From Erwinia sp. JUb26 (GTDB lineage Bacteria > Pseudomonadota > Gammaproteobacteria > Enterobacterales > Enterobacteriaceae): a stretch of DNA of 64,000 nucleotides. Each line of letters begins with the position of its first letter. Within the stretch, counting starts at the first letter, position 1. Below are positions 19,848 through 31,410 of this stretch, piece after piece. The translations under genes were made by a program, and so were the position numbers. A model generated the notes under the pieces. The model was not told the DNA's origin, made no database searches, and saw only the letters and a program-made list of their open reading frames with translations. Location: contig NZ_RJVB01000010.1 in the NCBI RefSeq assembly GCF_003751505.1, positions 1-64,000 on the forward strand, in the 5' to 3' direction.

Positions 19848-20636
19848 TTAACGAATCAGGCCCCGGGTCGATCGCGCGAAGAAGTCGTAGAAAGGCTGAA
19901 CTTCAGGGTGCGCTTTCGCAATCTCGGCAATCTCTGGCTTCACTTCATCCAGCGTCTTGCCGCTGCGGTACAGCAGCTTATAGGCGTTACGAATCGCATG
20001 CAGGGCATCTTTACTGAAGCCACGGCGCTGCAGGCCGACAAGGTTAATGCCAAACGGCGTCGCGTGGTTGCCCTGAGCGATAACGTAAGGAGGAACGTCC
20101 TGCGCCACACCGGAACAGCCGCCCACCATAACGTGCGCACCAATGATGCAGAACTGATGCACCGCTGTCATACCACCGATAATCGCAAAGTCATCGACGG
20201 TAACGTGGCCTGCCAGCGTGGCATTGTTCGCCAGAATACAGCGATTACCAACGACGCAGTCATGCGCAATATGCGCATTAACCATCAGCAGGTTGTCATC
20301 ACCCAGTTTGGTCAAACCTTCTGCCTGAGCAGTTCCGCGATGGATCGTTACGCTCTCGCGAATGCGGTTACGATCGCCAATCTCAACGCGGGTCGGTTCA
20401 CCAGCGTATTTCAGATCCTGGTTTACCTCACCGATGGAGGCAAACTGGTAAATGGTGTTGTCCTTACCGATACGGGTATGGCCATTTACCACGACGTGCG
20501 ACTTGAGGATCGTGCCTTCGCCGATTGATACGTTCGCGCCTACGACGCAAAAAGGACCAATCTGAACGCCAGCGCCAATGACGGCGCCGTCTTCAACGAT
20601 CGAACTTGGGTGAATTACGGCGGTGCTATCAATCAC
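19848..20636 (-). CDS. lpxA: UDP-N-acetylglucosamine acyltransferase
   Basis: First enzyme of lipid A synthesis: 3-O-acylation of UDP-GlcNAc with an acyl-ACP. The 262-residue protein is a left-handed beta-helix of hexapeptide repeats with the catalytic histidine in NAHIAHDC (about residue 125). The start is GTG, as in E. coli. It follows fabZ by 3 bp, so both users of hydroxyacyl-ACP are encoded together. Confidence 0.97.
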   Translation of the reverse strand: MIDSTAVIHPSSIVEDGAVIGAGVQIGPFCVVGANVSIGEGTILKSHVVVNGHTRIGKDNTIYQFASIGEVNQDLKYAGEPTRVEIGDRNRIRESVTIHRGTAQAEGLTKLGDDNLLMVNAHIAHDCVVGNRCILANNATLAGHVTVDDFAIIGGMTAVHQFCIIGAHVMVGGCSGVAQDVPPYVIAQGNHATPFGINLVGLQRRGFSKDALHAIRNAYKLLYRSGKTLDEVKPEIAEIAKAHPEVQPFYDFFARSTRGLIR

Positions 20637-20639
20637 GAA

Positions 20640-21095
20640 TTAAGCCTCCCGGCTGCGGGCACACATCATTGTTGCTTCGCAGACAATTTTACCGTCAACG
20701 GTCGCCACGCCCTTAAAGCGCGTCAACCCACGGCGGGTTTTCTCGAAGGTCACTTCCATGATCATCTGGTCACCAGGCACGACCGGGCGCTTGAAGCGCG
20801 CTTCGTCGATTCCGGCGAAGTAGTACAGCTCACCAGGTTCCAGTTTCCCTACGCTTTTGAACGCCAGAATTCCCGTGGCCTGAGCCATCGCTTCCAGGAT
20901 CAACACACCCGGGAAAATCGGCTTACCAGGGAAATGGCCCTGGAAAAACGGTTCGTTAACCGAGACGTTCTTCACCGCACGCAGATACTTGTGCTCTTCA
21001 AACTCAAGTACGCGATCGACCAGCAGAAACGGGTAGCGGTGCGGTAATAATTCAATAATCTCTTCAATCTTCAGAGTATGAGTTTCAGTAGTCAA
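20640..21095 (-). CDS. fabZ: 3-hydroxyacyl-ACP dehydratase FabZ
   Basis: Hot-dog fold dehydratase of fatty-acid elongation, competing with LpxA and LpxD for hydroxymyristoyl-ACP. The 151-residue protein has the catalytic His54 in [10 protein letters not shown] and Glu68 in LILEAMAQ. The start is TTG (complement of 21093-21095) with AGGAAGAG upstream; E. coli fabZ also uses TTG. It is separated from lpxD by a 159-bp gap containing a strong hairpin. Confidence 0.96.
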   Translation of the reverse strand: MTTETHTLKIEEIIELLPHRYPFLLVDRVLEFEEHKYLRAVKNVSVNEPFFQGHFPGKPIFPGVLILEAMAQATGILAFKSVGKLEPGELYYFAGIDEARFKRPVVPGDQMIMEVTFEKTRRGLTRFKGVATVDGKIVCEATMMCARSREA

Positions 21096-21137
21096 AATAC
21101 TCTTCCTGTCCTAAACATTCTGATGGCATCAATAACA

Positions 21138-21171
21138 CGGCCTGCAACAATCGGTGATCGTTAGCAGGCCG
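21138..21171 (-). promoter_or_regulatory. Long hairpin in the lpxD-fabZ gap
   Basis: CGGCCTGC (21138-21145) pairs with GCAGGCCG (21164-21171), and the inner AACAATC / GATCGTT continues the stem with one mismatch and a bulge around a GGT loop. On the minus strand it is followed only by TGTTATT, so it is not a strong terminator. It may tune or stabilise the lpxD-fabZ transcript. Confidence 0.5.
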
Positions 21172-21254
21172 CAAATCATTTCCGTGCGCTTGGCTTTCCC
21201 TGCTTAGCATGTTTTATTTATGAAAGCTGGGCAGCGTAAGTGATGAATCGTCGC

Positions 21255-22277
21255 TCAGTCTTTATCAACCTTACGTTCGACGGCCTTCAGGCGTTTGCTG
21301 AGTTCGTCGATATTCATCACCAGCGCTGCAGTTTTGCGCCAGGTTTTGTTGGGCTGCAGTGGAATCCCGGAAGAGTATACCCCAGGTTCGGTGATTGGTC
21401 GCATCACCATTCCCATTCCCGTGACGGTTACTTTGTCACAAATTTCCATATGACCATTAATTACGCTGGCACCACCGATCATGCAGTAACGACCGATTTT
21501 TAGACTGCCAGCCATAATCACGCCGCCTGCAACGGCAGTGTTGTCACCGATCACAACATTGTGTGCGATCTGGCACTGGTTATCTATGATAACACCATTC
21601 CCGATTTGAGTGTTATCCAGCGCACCACGATCGATGGTGGTACAGGCGCCAATCTCAACGCGGTCGCCAATAATGACCGTGCCAAGCTGAGGAATTTTCA
21701 CCCAGTTGCCGCGATCGTTGGCATAGCCGAAGCCGTCGGCACCAATAACGGTACCTGACTGGATCAGGCAATCACTGCCGATCTGCACTTCATGATAAAC
21801 GGTCACATTGGCCCACAGGCGGCTGCCGGCGCCCAATCGTGCCTTTTTCCCCACGAAGCAGCCAGGGCCGATAACCACGTTATCACCCAGCACGACGTCG
21901 GATTCGATCACCGCATTAGCGCCAATCGAGACATTTTTACCCAGCGTGGCAGTCGGGTCGATCACTGCAGCAGGCGAAATATTAGCGGCAGGCTGCGGTG
22001 TGGTATCCAGCAGCTGTGCCATACGGGCGTAGGTCAGATAAGGGTTTTTCACTACCAGAACCGCGCCAGCAAAGCATTCGCGATCGGCTTCCGACAGCAC
22101 CACGGCTGACGCCTGGCAGGAAGCTAGCTGTTCACGATAACGGCTGTTGGCGAGGAAAGTGATCTGACCGGTTTGAGCGGATTGCATAGAAGCGATGCCG
22201 GAGATGACGATATCGCCATCTCCGTGCAATTCTGCATCCAACTGCTGGGCTAAATCAGCCAGTCGAATTGAAGACAT
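21255..22277 (-). CDS. lpxD: UDP-3-O-acylglucosamine N-acyltransferase
   Basis: Third step of lipid A synthesis: N-acylation with 3-hydroxymyristoyl-ACP. The 340-residue protein has the N-terminal uridine-binding domain (about residues 1-100), a left-handed beta-helix, and the catalytic histidine in QIAHNVVIG (about residue 239). It follows skp by 3 bp. Confidence 0.97.
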   Translation of the reverse strand: MSSIRLADLAQQLDAELHGDGDIVISGIASMQSAQTGQITFLANSRYREQLASCQASAVVLSEADRECFAGAVLVVKNPYLTYARMAQLLDTTPQPAANISPAAVIDPTATLGKNVSIGANAVIESDVVLGDNVVIGPGCFVGKKARLGAGSRLWANVTVYHEVQIGSDCLIQSGTVIGADGFGYANDRGNWVKIPQLGTVIIGDRVEIGACTTIDRGALDNTQIGNGVIIDNQCQIAHNVVIGDNTAVAGGVIMAGSLKIGRYCMIGGASVINGHMEICDKVTVTGMGMVMRPITEPGVYSSGIPLQPNKTWRKTAALVMNIDELSKRLKAVERKVDKD

Positions 22278-22280
22278 GTA

Positions 22281-22778
22281 TTATTTAACCTGTTTCAGGA
22301 CATCTGCAGTGATGTCTTTCGCTTTAGCCGAGTAGGCTACCGCATTCTGGTCGATAACCACATCATAGCCTTCGCTATCCGCAACTTTCTGAACAGCATC
22401 CTGGATGCGGGTCAGAATTTTGTTACGTTCTTCAGCCTGACGGCGACGGTTATCCTGCTCGAAAGCCTGAGCTTTGGTTGAGAAGGTTTCACGCTGCGCC
22501 ATTACGTCTTTTTCCATGCGGCTACGATCGCTGGCTTTCATGGTAGAACCGTCACGCTGCAGACGCTGCATTTTAGTTTGCAGATCGCGTTCCATACCCT
22601 GCAGTTCGGTCGCACGGCCTTTGAATTCATTCTCAAGCTGCTTCGCAACGGTCGCACGCGCTGGTAACTGTTGGAAAATGCTGGAAACGTTCACCACTGC
22701 GATTTTGTCAGCTGCCTGGGCTCCAGCGGAAACCGCCATAGCAATACCCAGACCTGCGGCACACAACAACTTTTTCAC
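22281..22778 (-). CDS. skp: Periplasmic chaperone Skp (OmpH)
   Basis: Trimeric periplasmic chaperone that carries unfolded outer-membrane proteins toward BamA. The 165-residue protein has a Sec signal peptide ([22 protein letters not shown]) and a long charged coiled-coil arm rich in Gln, Glu, Arg and Lys. I choose the GTG at 22778: AAGGAG lies 6 nt upstream and E. coli skp also begins GTG. An in-frame ATG at 22829 would add 17 residues before the signal peptide. Confidence 0.95.
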   Translation of the reverse strand: MKKLLCAAGLGIAMAVSAGAQAADKIAVVNVSSIFQQLPARATVAKQLENEFKGRATELQGMERDLQTKMQRLQRDGSTMKASDRSRMEKDVMAQRETFSTKAQAFEQDNRRRQAEERNKILTRIQDAVQKVADSEGYDVVIDQNAVAYSAKAKDITADVLKQVK

Positions 22779-22901
22779 TATAAACTCCTTACCATCAACG
22801 TTTGTGTCATGGACACATGTGTTGCGCATGGTGTGGCCCGCTTGAGCAGGCCATCACTTAACTGCGCGATACTCTTTTGCGTACTTCCCTGCTACACCGA
22901 A

Positions 22902-25313
22902 TTACCAGGTTTTACCAATGTTAAACTGGAACTGTTCGGCTTTATCTCCATCATACTTTTTGAACGGCTGAGCGTAGGAGAACACCAGTGGACCTAACGG
23001 TGACATCCACTGCAACGCTAAACCGGCAGACATACGAATGTTGCTTGGATCGCTGTAGTCAGGAATACCGGCCGCACGTGTCTCAGCCGTGTTTTCCCAC
23101 TTAGTATCCCAGACCGTACCCGCATCCACAAACAGTGAAGTACGTACCGAGTTAGAGTACTTCTCACTGATAAATGGCGTTGGCGTAATCAGCTCAAGGC
23201 TGGCGACGGCCATGGCGTTACCACCGACGGCATCGTCTGAATTACACACCTTGTTCACGTCGGTGCCGGAGCAGTCTGAAGAACCATTGTTCAGGTAAGC
23301 CGCTTTCGGACCAATGTTATTGGAGCGGAAGCCACGTACGGTGCTGGAACCACCGGCATAGAAGTTCTCGTAGAACGGCAGTTCTTTGCCGCTCAGTCCG
23401 TCACCATAGCCTACACGACCACGGCCCAACATCACCCAGGTGCGGTCCTGGTTTAGCGGCAGATACTGCTGTGTATCCAGCGTCGCTTTGTAGAAGGCGT
23501 TGTCGGAACCCGGAATCGTCACCTTACCATTCAGGTTCGTACGGTTACCGGCCGTCGGGAAGAAACCGCGGTCCAGGGTGTTGTACGTCCAACCATAGTT
23601 AAAGGTGAAGTCATCAGCCGAGTAGTCTTCGTCGCCATCCAGCGTTGGGTTTTTCCCAACGGAGCGCAGGTAGCGCCACATGGTGACCTGCGGCTGCATG
23701 TTCGACAGGCTGTTATGCACATAGCCAAGACCCACGCGCAGGGTGTTGTTCTCGTTCACCGGGAAGCCCAGCGTACCGTCTAAACCATAGCTCTTATTGG
23801 TATAGTCGGACAGGTCGGCGTCATCGGCTTTAAAGTCGTTATAGAACAGACGACCACCCAGGCTGACACCGTCGACCGTGAAGTACGGGTCGGTCATCGA
23901 GAATTCAGCGTAGGTCTGATAATCGTTTTTGGTTCCACTAATACCGACGGTATTACCGGTGCCCAGCCAGTTATCCTGGGTCACACCCACCTGGAAGCTC
24001 ACGCCGCTTTCTGTACCGTAGCCGATACCGAAGTTCAGCGTACCGGTGTTACGTTCTTTCACCTTGTAGACGACGTCTACCTGGTCCGACGAGCCGGGAA
24101 CACGCTGCGTGTCGGTATCGACGGTTTCGAAGTAGCCAAGGCGATTCAGACGCTCTTTGCCCTGCTCAACCAGATCGCTGCCCAGCCATGCGCCTTCCAT
24201 CTGACGCATTTCGCGACGCAGTACGGAATCTTTCGAGGTGTCGTTACCCTCGAAGCGGACTTTACGCACGTAGTAACGGTTGCCCGCGTCCACATTCACA
24301 TGCAGCTTAACGGTTTTATTGCTGTCGTCGATTTCAGGCTGAGTCTGAACGCGCGGATAGGCATAGCCATAGCGCCCCAGAAGCTTCTTGATATCGTCTT
24401 CCATGCGGGTCACTTTCGCGCCGTTATAGAGTTCACCCGGGGTGATTTTAGTCAGCCCTTCGATCTCGGCCGAGTGCCCCGCCAGGTTACCGCTTACCGT
24501 CACGCCAGAAAGCTTGTACTGATCGCCTTCGGTGATGTTAACGGTAATGTAGATGCCTTTTTTATCCGGCGTCAGGCTGACCTGGGTGGAGTCGATGTTG
24601 AAACGGGCATAGCCGCGATCCAGATAGAAGCTGCGCAGGGTCTCAAGGTCACCGGCCAGTTTTTGCTTCTGGTATTTACGGTCACCCACCACGTTCCACC
24701 ACGGCACTTCGTCACGCAGCTGGAAGCGGGAGATCAGCTCTTCTGAGCTGTAGGCTTTATTACCCACGATGTTGATCTGCTGGATTTGCGCAGAAACACC
24801 TTCGGTAAACACCAGCTTCAGGTCAACACGGTTGCGCGGCAGCGGCGTAACTACCGCCTTCACGCTGGCGCTGTATTTACCGACGCTGTAGTAGAAGTCT
24901 TCCAGTCCCTTTTCAATCGAGGAAATGGTGGTGCGATCCAGTGCTTCACCCACACGCACACCTGAAGCTTCGAGATTTTGCTTCAGCATGTCCTCTTTCA
25001 CCGCTTTGTTACCGGAGAAAGTGATGCTGGCAATCGTCGGACGCTCTTTAACCTGAACAATCAGCGTATTGCCGTCGCGCAGGACCTGAACGTCTTCAAA
25101 ATTCCCGGTCGCAAAAAGAGAGCGAATGGTATTACTGAGATCTTCATCGGAGACAGTGTCTCCCACGCGGACTGGCATACTGAGCAATGCCGCACCGACG
25201 GCGACTCGCTGCAGGCCTTCGAAATGAATATCCTTCACTACGAATCCGTCTGCACCGTATACGGTAGCGCTGCTAAGCAGCAGCGACGCTATGAGCAACT
25301 TTTTCATCGCCAT
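22902..25313 (-). CDS. bamA: Outer-membrane protein assembly factor BamA
   Basis: Essential core of the BAM complex, folding beta-barrel proteins into the outer membrane. The 803-residue protein has a signal peptide ([20 protein letters not shown]), five POTRA domains (about residues 21-420) and a 16-strand Omp85 barrel with the conserved VRGFRSN loop 6 motif. It ends in a C-terminal Trp preceded by FNIGKT. It lies between rseP and skp, so the insertase, its chaperone and the sigma-E protease are adjacent. Confidence 0.98.
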   Translation of the reverse strand: MAMKKLLIASLLLSSATVYGADGFVVKDIHFEGLQRVAVGAALLSMPVRVGDTVSDEDLSNTIRSLFATGNFEDVQVLRDGNTLIVQVKERPTIASITFSGNKAVKEDMLKQNLEASGVRVGEALDRTTISSIEKGLEDFYYSVGKYSASVKAVVTPLPRNRVDLKLVFTEGVSAQIQQINIVGNKAYSSEELISRFQLRDEVPWWNVVGDRKYQKQKLAGDLETLRSFYLDRGYARFNIDSTQVSLTPDKKGIYITVNITEGDQYKLSGVTVSGNLAGHSAEIEGLTKITPGELYNGAKVTRMEDDIKKLLGRYGYAYPRVQTQPEIDDSNKTVKLHVNVDAGNRYYVRKVRFEGNDTSKDSVLRREMRQMEGAWLGSDLVEQGKERLNRLGYFETVDTDTQRVPGSSDQVDVVYKVKERNTGTLNFGIGYGTESGVSFQVGVTQDNWLGTGNTVGISGTKNDYQTYAEFSMTDPYFTVDGVSLGGRLFYNDFKADDADLSDYTNKSYGLDGTLGFPVNENNTLRVGLGYVHNSLSNMQPQVTMWRYLRSVGKNPTLDGDEDYSADDFTFNYGWTYNTLDRGFFPTAGNRTNLNGKVTIPGSDNAFYKATLDTQQYLPLNQDRTWVMLGRGRVGYGDGLSGKELPFYENFYAGGSSTVRGFRSNNIGPKAAYLNNGSSDCSGTDVNKVCNSDDAVGGNAMAVASLELITPTPFISEKYSNSVRTSLFVDAGTVWDTKWENTAETRAAGIPDYSDPSNIRMSAGLALQWMSPLGPLVFSYAQPFKKYDGDKAEQFQFNIGKTW

Positions 25314-25409
25314 CGTTGTTATGCATTCTTCCTAACTGGTTCTCATCGCCTAAGGGGATTTCGCCTCACGCCGGCCTGTTGTGGCCTTCGCTGGCTAATT
25401 CCTGAGCTC

Positions 25410-26759
25410 CTAGAGGCGCGAGAAATCATTGAATAGTGCAAGCCCCATTAACAGCACCAGCAAAATAGAGCCGATACGATAACTGAAGTCCTGAACTCGC
25501 TCGGACACCGGCTTCCCTTTGATCTTTTCGATCGCCAGGAACAACAAATGTCCACCATCTAACACCGGCAGTGGGAACAGGTTGATTATCCCAAGGTTCA
25601 CGCTAATCAGAGCGAGGAACATCAGATAATAAATCAAGCCGTATTCCGCAGACATCCCAGCCCCTTGGGCGATAGAAATCGGCCCGCTGAGATTGTTCAG
25701 CTTCACATCACCGACAATCAGTTTACCCAGCATGCTTACCGTTAACTTCATCAGCTGCCAGGTTTTTGCGCTGGCTTCGCCGATTGCGGCAAACGGTCCA
25801 TACTGGCGTACCGTTCTGTACTCATCAGGCAGTGGGATCACCCGTGGGACAACCCCGGCAAACCCTTCTGCCTTGTTACGGGGATTGACGTCCGGCGTCA
25901 GCGTTAAATCAACCGAGCCACCCTGACGCTCAACCTGCAGCGCGATTGCCGTTCCCGGATTATCGCGCACCGTCGTCACAAAATCCTGCCACTGGTCCAG
26001 CGGCTGACCACTGACTTTAACGATCCTGTCGCCCGCTTGCAAACCCGCCTTGCTTGCCGCCGAGTTCTTCTGCACCTGCGCCAGCGTCGTTTCTATCTGG
26101 GGTCCGCGGGGCTGGATACCCAGAGCCGCAACCGGATCCTGCTTATCGGGTTCGAACTGCCAGTTGCGCAGATCGATGCGTTTGTCACTCGTTTGTTCAC
26201 TACCAAACGGCGCTACGCTGACGGTGGTACTTTCATCACCGATCTTCGCAACGAGTGCCATACGCACTGCATCCCAATCAGGCGTTTCGATACCGTCAAC
26301 GGCTTTAAGTTCCATCCCGGGTGTAATTTGCGCCGTTGCGGCAGGCGAGTTGGTGGTTATTTCGCCAATAACCGGACGCACGCCGGGAACGCCGATGATA
26401 AACACCAGCCAGTAGGCAATGATAGCAAAGATGAAATTGGCCAGTGGCCCGGCGCCAATAATGGCAGCGCGTTGGAGAACGGTTTTGTTGTTGAAGGACT
26501 GATGGCGAAGTTCAGGCGGCACGCTTTCAACACGCTCATCGAGCATCTTGACGTAGCCGCCGAGCGGGATCAGGGCAATAACGTACTCTGTCCCCTGCTT
26601 ATCACGACGACGCCACAGGGCTTTACCAAAACCGACTGAGAAACGTTCGACTTTGACGCCGCAGCGGCGGGCCACCCAAAAGTGACCAAACTCGTGCACG
26701 GTGATTAAAATCCCCAGCGCAACGATAAAAGCGGCAAGACTCCAGAGTACGCTCAACAT
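25410..26759 (-). CDS. rseP: Site-2 intramembrane zinc protease RseP
   Basis: Cleaves the anti-sigma factor RseA inside the inner membrane to release sigma-E under envelope stress, and clears remnant signal peptides. The zinc motif HEFGH is at residues 22-26 in the first membrane segment, two PDZ domains lie in the periplasmic middle, and LPVLDGGH supplies the third zinc ligand. It is 449 residues long. A sigma-E promoter on degP elsewhere in this window is a downstream target of this pathway. Confidence 0.97.
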   Translation of the reverse strand: MLSVLWSLAAFIVALGILITVHEFGHFWVARRCGVKVERFSVGFGKALWRRRDKQGTEYVIALIPLGGYVKMLDERVESVPPELRHQSFNNKTVLQRAAIIGAGPLANFIFAIIAYWLVFIIGVPGVRPVIGEITTNSPAATAQITPGMELKAVDGIETPDWDAVRMALVAKIGDESTTVSVAPFGSEQTSDKRIDLRNWQFEPDKQDPVAALGIQPRGPQIETTLAQVQKNSAASKAGLQAGDRIVKVSGQPLDQWQDFVTTVRDNPGTAIALQVERQGGSVDLTLTPDVNPRNKAEGFAGVVPRVIPLPDEYRTVRQYGPFAAIGEASAKTWQLMKLTVSMLGKLIVGDVKLNNLSGPISIAQGAGMSAEYGLIYYLMFLALISVNLGIINLFPLPVLDGGHLLFLAIEKIKGKPVSERVQDFSYRIGSILLVLLMGLALFNDFSRL

Positions 26760-26768
26760 AATGTTTCC

Positions 26769-27626
26769 CTACAGAGTCCCAAACACCAGCAGTAAAAGAC
26801 AGGCAAAAACAGGAACCGCCGCGGTCAGACTATCAATACGGTCAAGGATACCACCGTGGCCGGGAATGAGATTACCGCTGTCCTTAATGCCCGCTTCACG
26901 CTTGAACATACTCTCGGTCAAATCGCCCAGCACCGACGCCAGCGCTGCCGCAATCGAGCAGACCAGCAGCGTACCCAGTGAAACCTCAAGCGGGGCAAAC
27001 GCGCTGAACAGCCACGAAAGCAGTGCGGAGGTCACCAGTCCGCCGAGAAAGCCTTCCCAGGTTTTACCTGGGGAAACCTTCGGCGCCAGCTTGTGCTTGC
27101 CAAACAGCTTGCCAAACATGTAAGCGCCGGAATCAGCACCCCACACCAGCAGCATCACGTACAGCAGCCACCAGGCTCCGGCAAAATGGTCAGCTTCGTA
27201 GTGATATTGACGCAGCGCCAGCATACCCCAGAAGAACGGCACGATGGTGAGCAGACCGAATATCAACCGCAGCGGCTTCGAATGACGCCACAGCGCGGCG
27301 GAACCCGGATAGAACAGCACCAGCAGCAGCGCAGCGACCCACCAGCCCAATGCCAGCCAGAGCGCACCGCTCACCTGCGGCAGTTGAACCAGATGTTGGT
27401 AAGCCGGGAGAGTGATGAGCATAAAGACCAGTAGCAAACCGCAAAGCAGCGCCAGCCAGATCCGCTGCGAACGCGAAGCAAAGCCGCAAAACTGCCCCCA
27501 TTCCCAGGCAGCCAGCATGCTAATCACTAAAATGACGATCTCAAATCCTAACGGTGGCAGCAGAAACAGTGCCGCAATCACGATTGGAATCAAAATAAAT
27601 GCGGTAATCAGGCGAGACTTCAGCAA
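26769..27626 (-). CDS. cdsA: Phosphatidate cytidylyltransferase
   Basis: Makes CDP-diacylglycerol from phosphatidic acid and CTP, the branch point for membrane phospholipids. It is a multi-spanning inner-membrane protein of 285 residues with the family signature SMFKREAGIKDSGNLIPGHG followed by GILDRIDS near the C-terminus. The start codon is TTG (complement of 27624-27626), giving MLKSRLITAF, which aligns with the E. coli N-terminus. Confidence 0.96.
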   Translation of the reverse strand: MLKSRLITAFILIPIVIAALFLLPPLGFEIVILVISMLAAWEWGQFCGFASRSQRIWLALLCGLLLVFMLITLPAYQHLVQLPQVSGALWLALGWWVAALLLVLFYPGSAALWRHSKPLRLIFGLLTIVPFFWGMLALRQYHYEADHFAGAWWLLYVMLLVWGADSGAYMFGKLFGKHKLAPKVSPGKTWEGFLGGLVTSALLSWLFSAFAPLEVSLGTLLVCSIAAALASVLGDLTESMFKREAGIKDSGNLIPGHGGILDRIDSLTAAVPVFACLLLLVFGTL

Positions 27627-27644
27627 AGATTACCCCCAGTGCGC

Positions 27645-28397
27645 CTATACGCTGCCGGGTGCTGCGCCGCCAAATCGGCGCTCTCGTTGTGCAAACGCAT
27701 TCAGTGCACCTTCAAAAACTTGTTCATCAAAATCAGGCCAGAGAGTATCAGTAAACCAGAACTCCGCGTAGGCGACTTGCCACAGCAGGAAGTTACTGAT
27801 GCGATGCTCTCCCCCAGTCCTTATTACTAAATCCACAGGAGCCAGTTCATTGAGGCAAAGATAGGGTTCCAGCGTCTCTTCCCCGATCTGATCGGGGCGA
27901 AGAAGACCTTCCTGGACCTGCTCTGCCAATTTTCTGACTCCGTGGATAATATCCCAACGACCGCCATAATTCGCGGCTATGTTGAGCGTTAGTCCATTAT
28001 TTTGTTGAGTAAGTTCCTCAGCGCGGCGAATACGTTCCTGCAGACGGGAATTAAAGCGGCTGATGTCACCAATAATTCTCAGTCTGACATTGTGCTTGTG
28101 GAGACTTTTTACTTCGCTGTCGAGTGCCCAGACAAACAGTTCCATCAGCGCCAGAACTTCCTGCTGCGGACGATTCCAGTTTTCGCTGCTGAAAGCATAC
28201 AGCGTCAGCGCGTCCAGCTTGTTGCTGACGGCGAAACTAACGGCGCGGCGCACGGATTTAACACCCGCCTTATGGCCGGAAATGCGCAGCTTACCCTGGT
28301 TTTTAGCCCAGCGGCCATTGCCATCCATAATGATGGCCACGTGACGAGGTGTCAGCCCCGCCTGGTCATCGGTTTGTAATAAATTTTCGGACGACAT
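27645..28397 (-). CDS. uppS: Undecaprenyl diphosphate synthase
   Basis: Cis-prenyltransferase (IspU) that makes the C55 carrier lipid for peptidoglycan and O-antigen synthesis. The 250-residue protein has the substrate motif MDGNGRWAK with Asp25, and the C-terminal block LVIRTGGEHRISNFLLWQ. It is 18 bp upstream of cdsA and is separated from dxr by 179 bp. Confidence 0.97.
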   Translation of the reverse strand: MSSENLLQTDDQAGLTPRHVAIIMDGNGRWAKNQGKLRISGHKAGVKSVRRAVSFAVSNKLDALTLYAFSSENWNRPQQEVLALMELFVWALDSEVKSLHKHNVRLRIIGDISRFNSRLQERIRRAEELTQQNNGLTLNIAANYGGRWDIIHGVRKLAEQVQEGLLRPDQIGEETLEPYLCLNELAPVDLVIRTGGEHRISNFLLWQVAYAEFWFTDTLWPDFDEQVFEGALNAFAQRERRFGGAAPGSV

Positions 28398-28576
28398 AAC
28401 GCGTAATGATTTCCTTGTTCAGAAATACAACGGCCTGGGAATATTTCACCCGCACAGCACGAAATTCGTGCAAAAAGGGCTAGCTTATCCGCTTTATCAC
28501 GCCGTACCTCTGTTCGGTGGGCGGAGACTATATCATCTCCTCCCGGTGCCCACAAATGGCGGCGCGCGAAATCGCG

Positions 28577-29782
28577 TTACGCCGAATGGACAGAAAAACG
28601 AGGTACCAGGGACGTCGCCAGAGCACGCGCTTCACCATCGATAGCGAGTACCGCCTCGACGCTCTGCGGCTCCTGGCTTGACAGTTTTTCCAGTACCGCA
28701 ACATTTAATGCTGCAATATCGGTAAAGCGGATTTGCGAGGCCAGAAACGCCGCAACGGCAATTTCATTGGCCGCATTCAGCGCGGTGGTCGCCGCCTGTC
28801 CGGCAAGACTGGCATCAATGGCCAGCTTCAGGCACGGATATCGCGCGTAGTCCGGTTCCGCGAAGGTCAGCGCCTTCATGCGGGTGAAATCCAGCGGCTG
28901 AGCGCCTGAATTAACACGTTCCGGCCACGCCATCGCATGGGCGATGGGCGTACGCATATCCGGCGATCCCAGCTGCGCAATCACGCTGCCGTCGCGGTAG
29001 CGAACCATTGAGTGGATAACGGACTGCGGATGCAGAATGACTTCCATCTGCGCATCCGTGGCGTTAAACAGCCAGCGGGCTTCAATATACTCCAGGCCTT
29101 TGTTCATCATGGTGGCCGAATCAACGGAGATTTTTCGCCCCATTGACCAGTTCGGATGCGCACACGCCTGATCTGGCGTGACCCGGCTGAGTTCAGCCAG
29201 CGGTGTCTCACGGAACGGGCCACCCGACCCCGTGAGGATAATGCTTTCGATGCCATTTTCCTCGAGAGAAGCGTACCCTAACTGCTGCTGTAAGGAAGCA
29301 GGCAAACTCTGAAAAATGGCATTGTGTTCGCTGTCGATCGGCAACAGCTGGGCTTTTGACGCGCTGACGGCGTCAAGGAACAGGCGTCCACAGGTTACCA
29401 GCGCTTCTTTGTTCGCCAGCAGCACCTGCTTACCGGCACGAATGGCTGCCAGGGTTGGCAGTAATCCCGCCGCGCCGACAATCGCCGCCATAACCTGATC
29501 GACGTCATCCAGCGCGGCCAGATCGCAGGCCGCCTGTTCACCGCTCAGGACTTCCGTTTTTACGTTCAGGCTCTGCAGGCGCAGGCGCAGGTCGACCGCC
29601 GCCTGCTCGTCTGATATCGCAGCATAAGCGGGGCGAAACTCCAGGCACTGTTCAACCATCAGTTCTACGTTACGCCCGGCTACCAGCGCCCTGACGGAAA
29701 ACAGATGAGGATTAGCACGAATGACGGCCAGCGTACTGGTGCCGATTGAACCGGTAGAACCGAGAATGGTCAATTGCTTCAT
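28577..29782 (-). CDS. dxr: 1-deoxy-D-xylulose 5-phosphate reductoisomerase
   Basis: NADPH-dependent second step of the MEP isoprenoid pathway (DXP to MEP), the fosmidomycin target. The 401-residue protein has the nucleotide-binding loop GSTGSIGT near the N-terminus and metal/substrate residues in SEHNA and [15 protein letters not shown] choose the ATG at 29782 ([11 protein letters not shown]); an upstream start would add 17 unconserved residues. The pathway leads to UppS, encoded next. Confidence 0.96.
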   Translation of the reverse strand: MKQLTILGSTGSIGTSTLAVIRANPHLFSVRALVAGRNVELMVEQCLEFRPAYAAISDEQAAVDLRLRLQSLNVKTEVLSGEQAACDLAALDDVDQVMAAIVGAAGLLPTLAAIRAGKQVLLANKEALVTCGRLFLDAVSASKAQLLPIDSEHNAIFQSLPASLQQQLGYASLEENGIESIILTGSGGPFRETPLAELSRVTPDQACAHPNWSMGRKISVDSATMMNKGLEYIEARWLFNATDAQMEVILHPQSVIHSMVRYRDGSVIAQLGSPDMRTPIAHAMAWPERVNSGAQPLDFTRMKALTFAEPDYARYPCLKLAIDASLAGQAATTALNAANEIAVAAFLASQIRFTDIAALNVAVLEKLSSQEPQSVEAVLAIDGEARALATSLVPRFSVHSA

Positions 29783-29862
29783 GAGGCTGCTCTGTGTAGT
29801 AACCCGGCACAGGCGGCAACCAGGGAAAGGCAAAGCCGCCCTTTTAGGGATTGAGTAAATGC

Positions 29863-29913
29863 AAAACGCCGCCAGATCGGCCGTTCATGGGAAAGGCGAT
29901 CTGTACGGCGTTT
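29863..29913 (-). terminator. frr terminator / attenuator
   Basis: On the minus strand AAACGCCG, then CAGATCG, pairs across a GC-rich loop with CGATCTG, then CGGCGTTTT, followed by GCATTT. This long interrupted stem starts 19 bp after the frr stop and before dxr, so it probably reduces readthrough. Confidence 0.65.
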
Positions 29914-29931
29914 CATCGGATCATGATGAAA

Positions 29932-30489
29932 TCAGAATTCCATCAGCTCCGCTTCTTTCTCTGCCAGCGCAGCATCAATTTTCTTAATGCCGACGTCGGT
30001 CATTTTCTGGATGTCTTCCTGTGAACGACGGTCATCATCTTCACTGATTTCTTTGTCTTTCAGCAACGCTTTCACTTTATCGTTGGCATCGCGACGCACG
30101 TTACGCACGGACACACGGCCCTGCTCTGCTTCACCGCGAACAATTTTAATCAGATCTTTACGACGCTCTTCGGTCAGTGCAGGCAGTGGAACACGGATAT
30201 CGGTGCCCGCCGACATTGGGTTCAGACCGAGGTCAGAAGCCATAATCGCTTTTTCAACGGCGCTGCTGATTGAACGGTCAAACACGTTGATTTTCAGCGT
30301 ACGGGAGTCTTCTACTGTGACGCTCGCCAGCTGGCGCAGCGGAGTCGCAGAACCGTAGTAGTCGACCATGATACCGTCGAGAATAGACGGAGATGCGCGG
30401 CCAGTACGAATTTTACTGATGTGGTTTTTGAATGCTTCTACGCATTTTTCCATGCGTACTTCTGCATCTTTCTTGATGTCGTTAATCAC
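29932..30489 (-). CDS. frr: Ribosome recycling factor
   Basis: With EF-G it splits the post-termination ribosome. The 185-residue protein has the conserved [17 protein letters not shown] segment and the helix [17 protein letters not shown] choose the GTG at 30489 ([13 protein letters not shown]), which matches the E. coli start and length; an in-frame ATG at 30549 would add 20 residues encoded within a repeat-containing gap. It follows pyrH. Confidence 0.95.
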   Translation of the reverse strand: MINDIKKDAEVRMEKCVEAFKNHISKIRTGRASPSILDGIMVDYYGSATPLRQLASVTVEDSRTLKINVFDRSISSAVEKAIMASDLGLNPMSAGTDIRVPLPALTEERRKDLIKIVRGEAEQGRVSVRNVRRDANDKVKALLKDKEISEDDDRRSQEDIQKMTDVGIKKIDAALAEKEAELMEF

Positions 30490-30557
30490 GTTGAAACCCT
30501 TGGATTCTGTTTGATCCACCAGCATCCGGCCGTGCCGGACGCCGTTCAAATATAGGT

Positions 30558-30623
30558 ATACGCCTCATAACTCAAGCTGCAGGTGACTCGCGGCCCTGCC
30601 GCAACTCGAATTATGTAGAGTAT
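30558..30623. repeat. 66-bp ERIC-like short palindromic element between pyrH and frr
   Basis: The ends form imperfect inverted repeats: ATACGCCTCATAACTCAAGC on the left against the complement of the right end, ATACTCTACATAATTCGAGT, with a GC-rich centre. The terminal sequence type (CATAAcTCaAGcTGCaGG) resembles ERIC/IRU ends with the middle deleted. The element lies in the pyrH-frr gap and would be transcribed. Confidence 0.5.
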
Positions 30624-30684
30624 GAAGGATAACCCTGACTGGCAGAATATACCCTATCTTAACCATTTTAAATGCAGACTGATA

Positions 30685-31410
30685 TTAATGCGTAATCAGC
30701 GTGCCTTCTTTTTCGCCCATCACCACGCGACGCAGTGCGCCAGGTTTGTTCATATTGAACACGCGGATAGGCAACTGGTGATCGCGCGCCAGGGTAAAGG
30801 CGGCCAGGTCCATCACTTTCAGTTCCTGATCCAGCACCTCGGTGTAGGTCAGCTGTTCATACAGCGTGGCATCCGGGTTCTTCACCGGATCGGCAGAGTA
30901 AACGCCATCCACTTTGGTGGCCTTCAGTACCACGTCGGCTTCGATTTCGATGCCGCGCAGGCAGGCTGCGGAGTCAGTGGTAAAGAACGGGTTGCCGGTA
31001 CCGGCAGAGAAAATCACCACGCGGTTGTTACGCAGCAGGCTAATGGCTTCCGCCCAGCTGTAGTTGTCGCAAACGCCGTTCAGCGGAATTGCCGACATCA
31101 GGCGGGCATTCACATAGGCGCGGTGCAGGGCATCACGCATCGCCAGGCCGTTCATCACGGTCGCCAGCATGCCCATATGGTCGCCAACAACGCGATTCAT
31201 GCCGGCCTGTGCCAGGCCTGCGCCACGGAACAGGTTCCCCCCACCGATGACCACACCCACCTGAATGCCCAGTTCAACCAGCTCTTTCACTTCCTGAGCC
31301 ATACGATCCAGAACGCTGGCATCAATACCAAAGCCTTCTGCGCCTTGCAGTGCTTCGCCACTCAGTTTCAGCAGGATACGTTGATATACGGGTTTTGCAT
31401 TAGTCGCCAT
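30685..31410 (-). CDS. pyrH: UMP kinase
   Basis: Phosphorylates UMP to UDP, the gateway to pyrimidine nucleotides; a hexameric cytoplasmic enzyme activated by GTP. The 241-residue protein opens [20 protein letters not shown] and has the glycine-rich GGGNLFRG loop. The ATG at 31410 gives the family length; a start at 31518 would add 36 unconserved residues. It lies between tsf and frr in the usual translation-gene cluster. Confidence 0.97.
   Translation of the reverse strand: MATNAKPVYQRILLKLSGEALQGAEGFGIDASVLDRMAQEVKELVELGIQVGVVIGGGNLFRGAGLAQAGMNRVVGDHMGMLATVMNGLAMRDALHRAYVNARLMSAIPLNGVCDNYSWAEAISLLRNNRVVIFSAGTGNPFFTTDSAACLRGIEIEADVVLKATKVDGVYSADPVKNPDATLYEQLTYTEVLDQELKVMDLAAFTLARDHQLPIRVFNMNKPGALRRVVMGEKEGTLITH

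Noticed and set aside
28455-28475. Palindrome GCACGAAATTCGTGC in the uppS-dxr gap
   Set aside because: A perfect 7-bp-arm palindrome, but no U-tract, conserved operator family or promoter context could be assigned.
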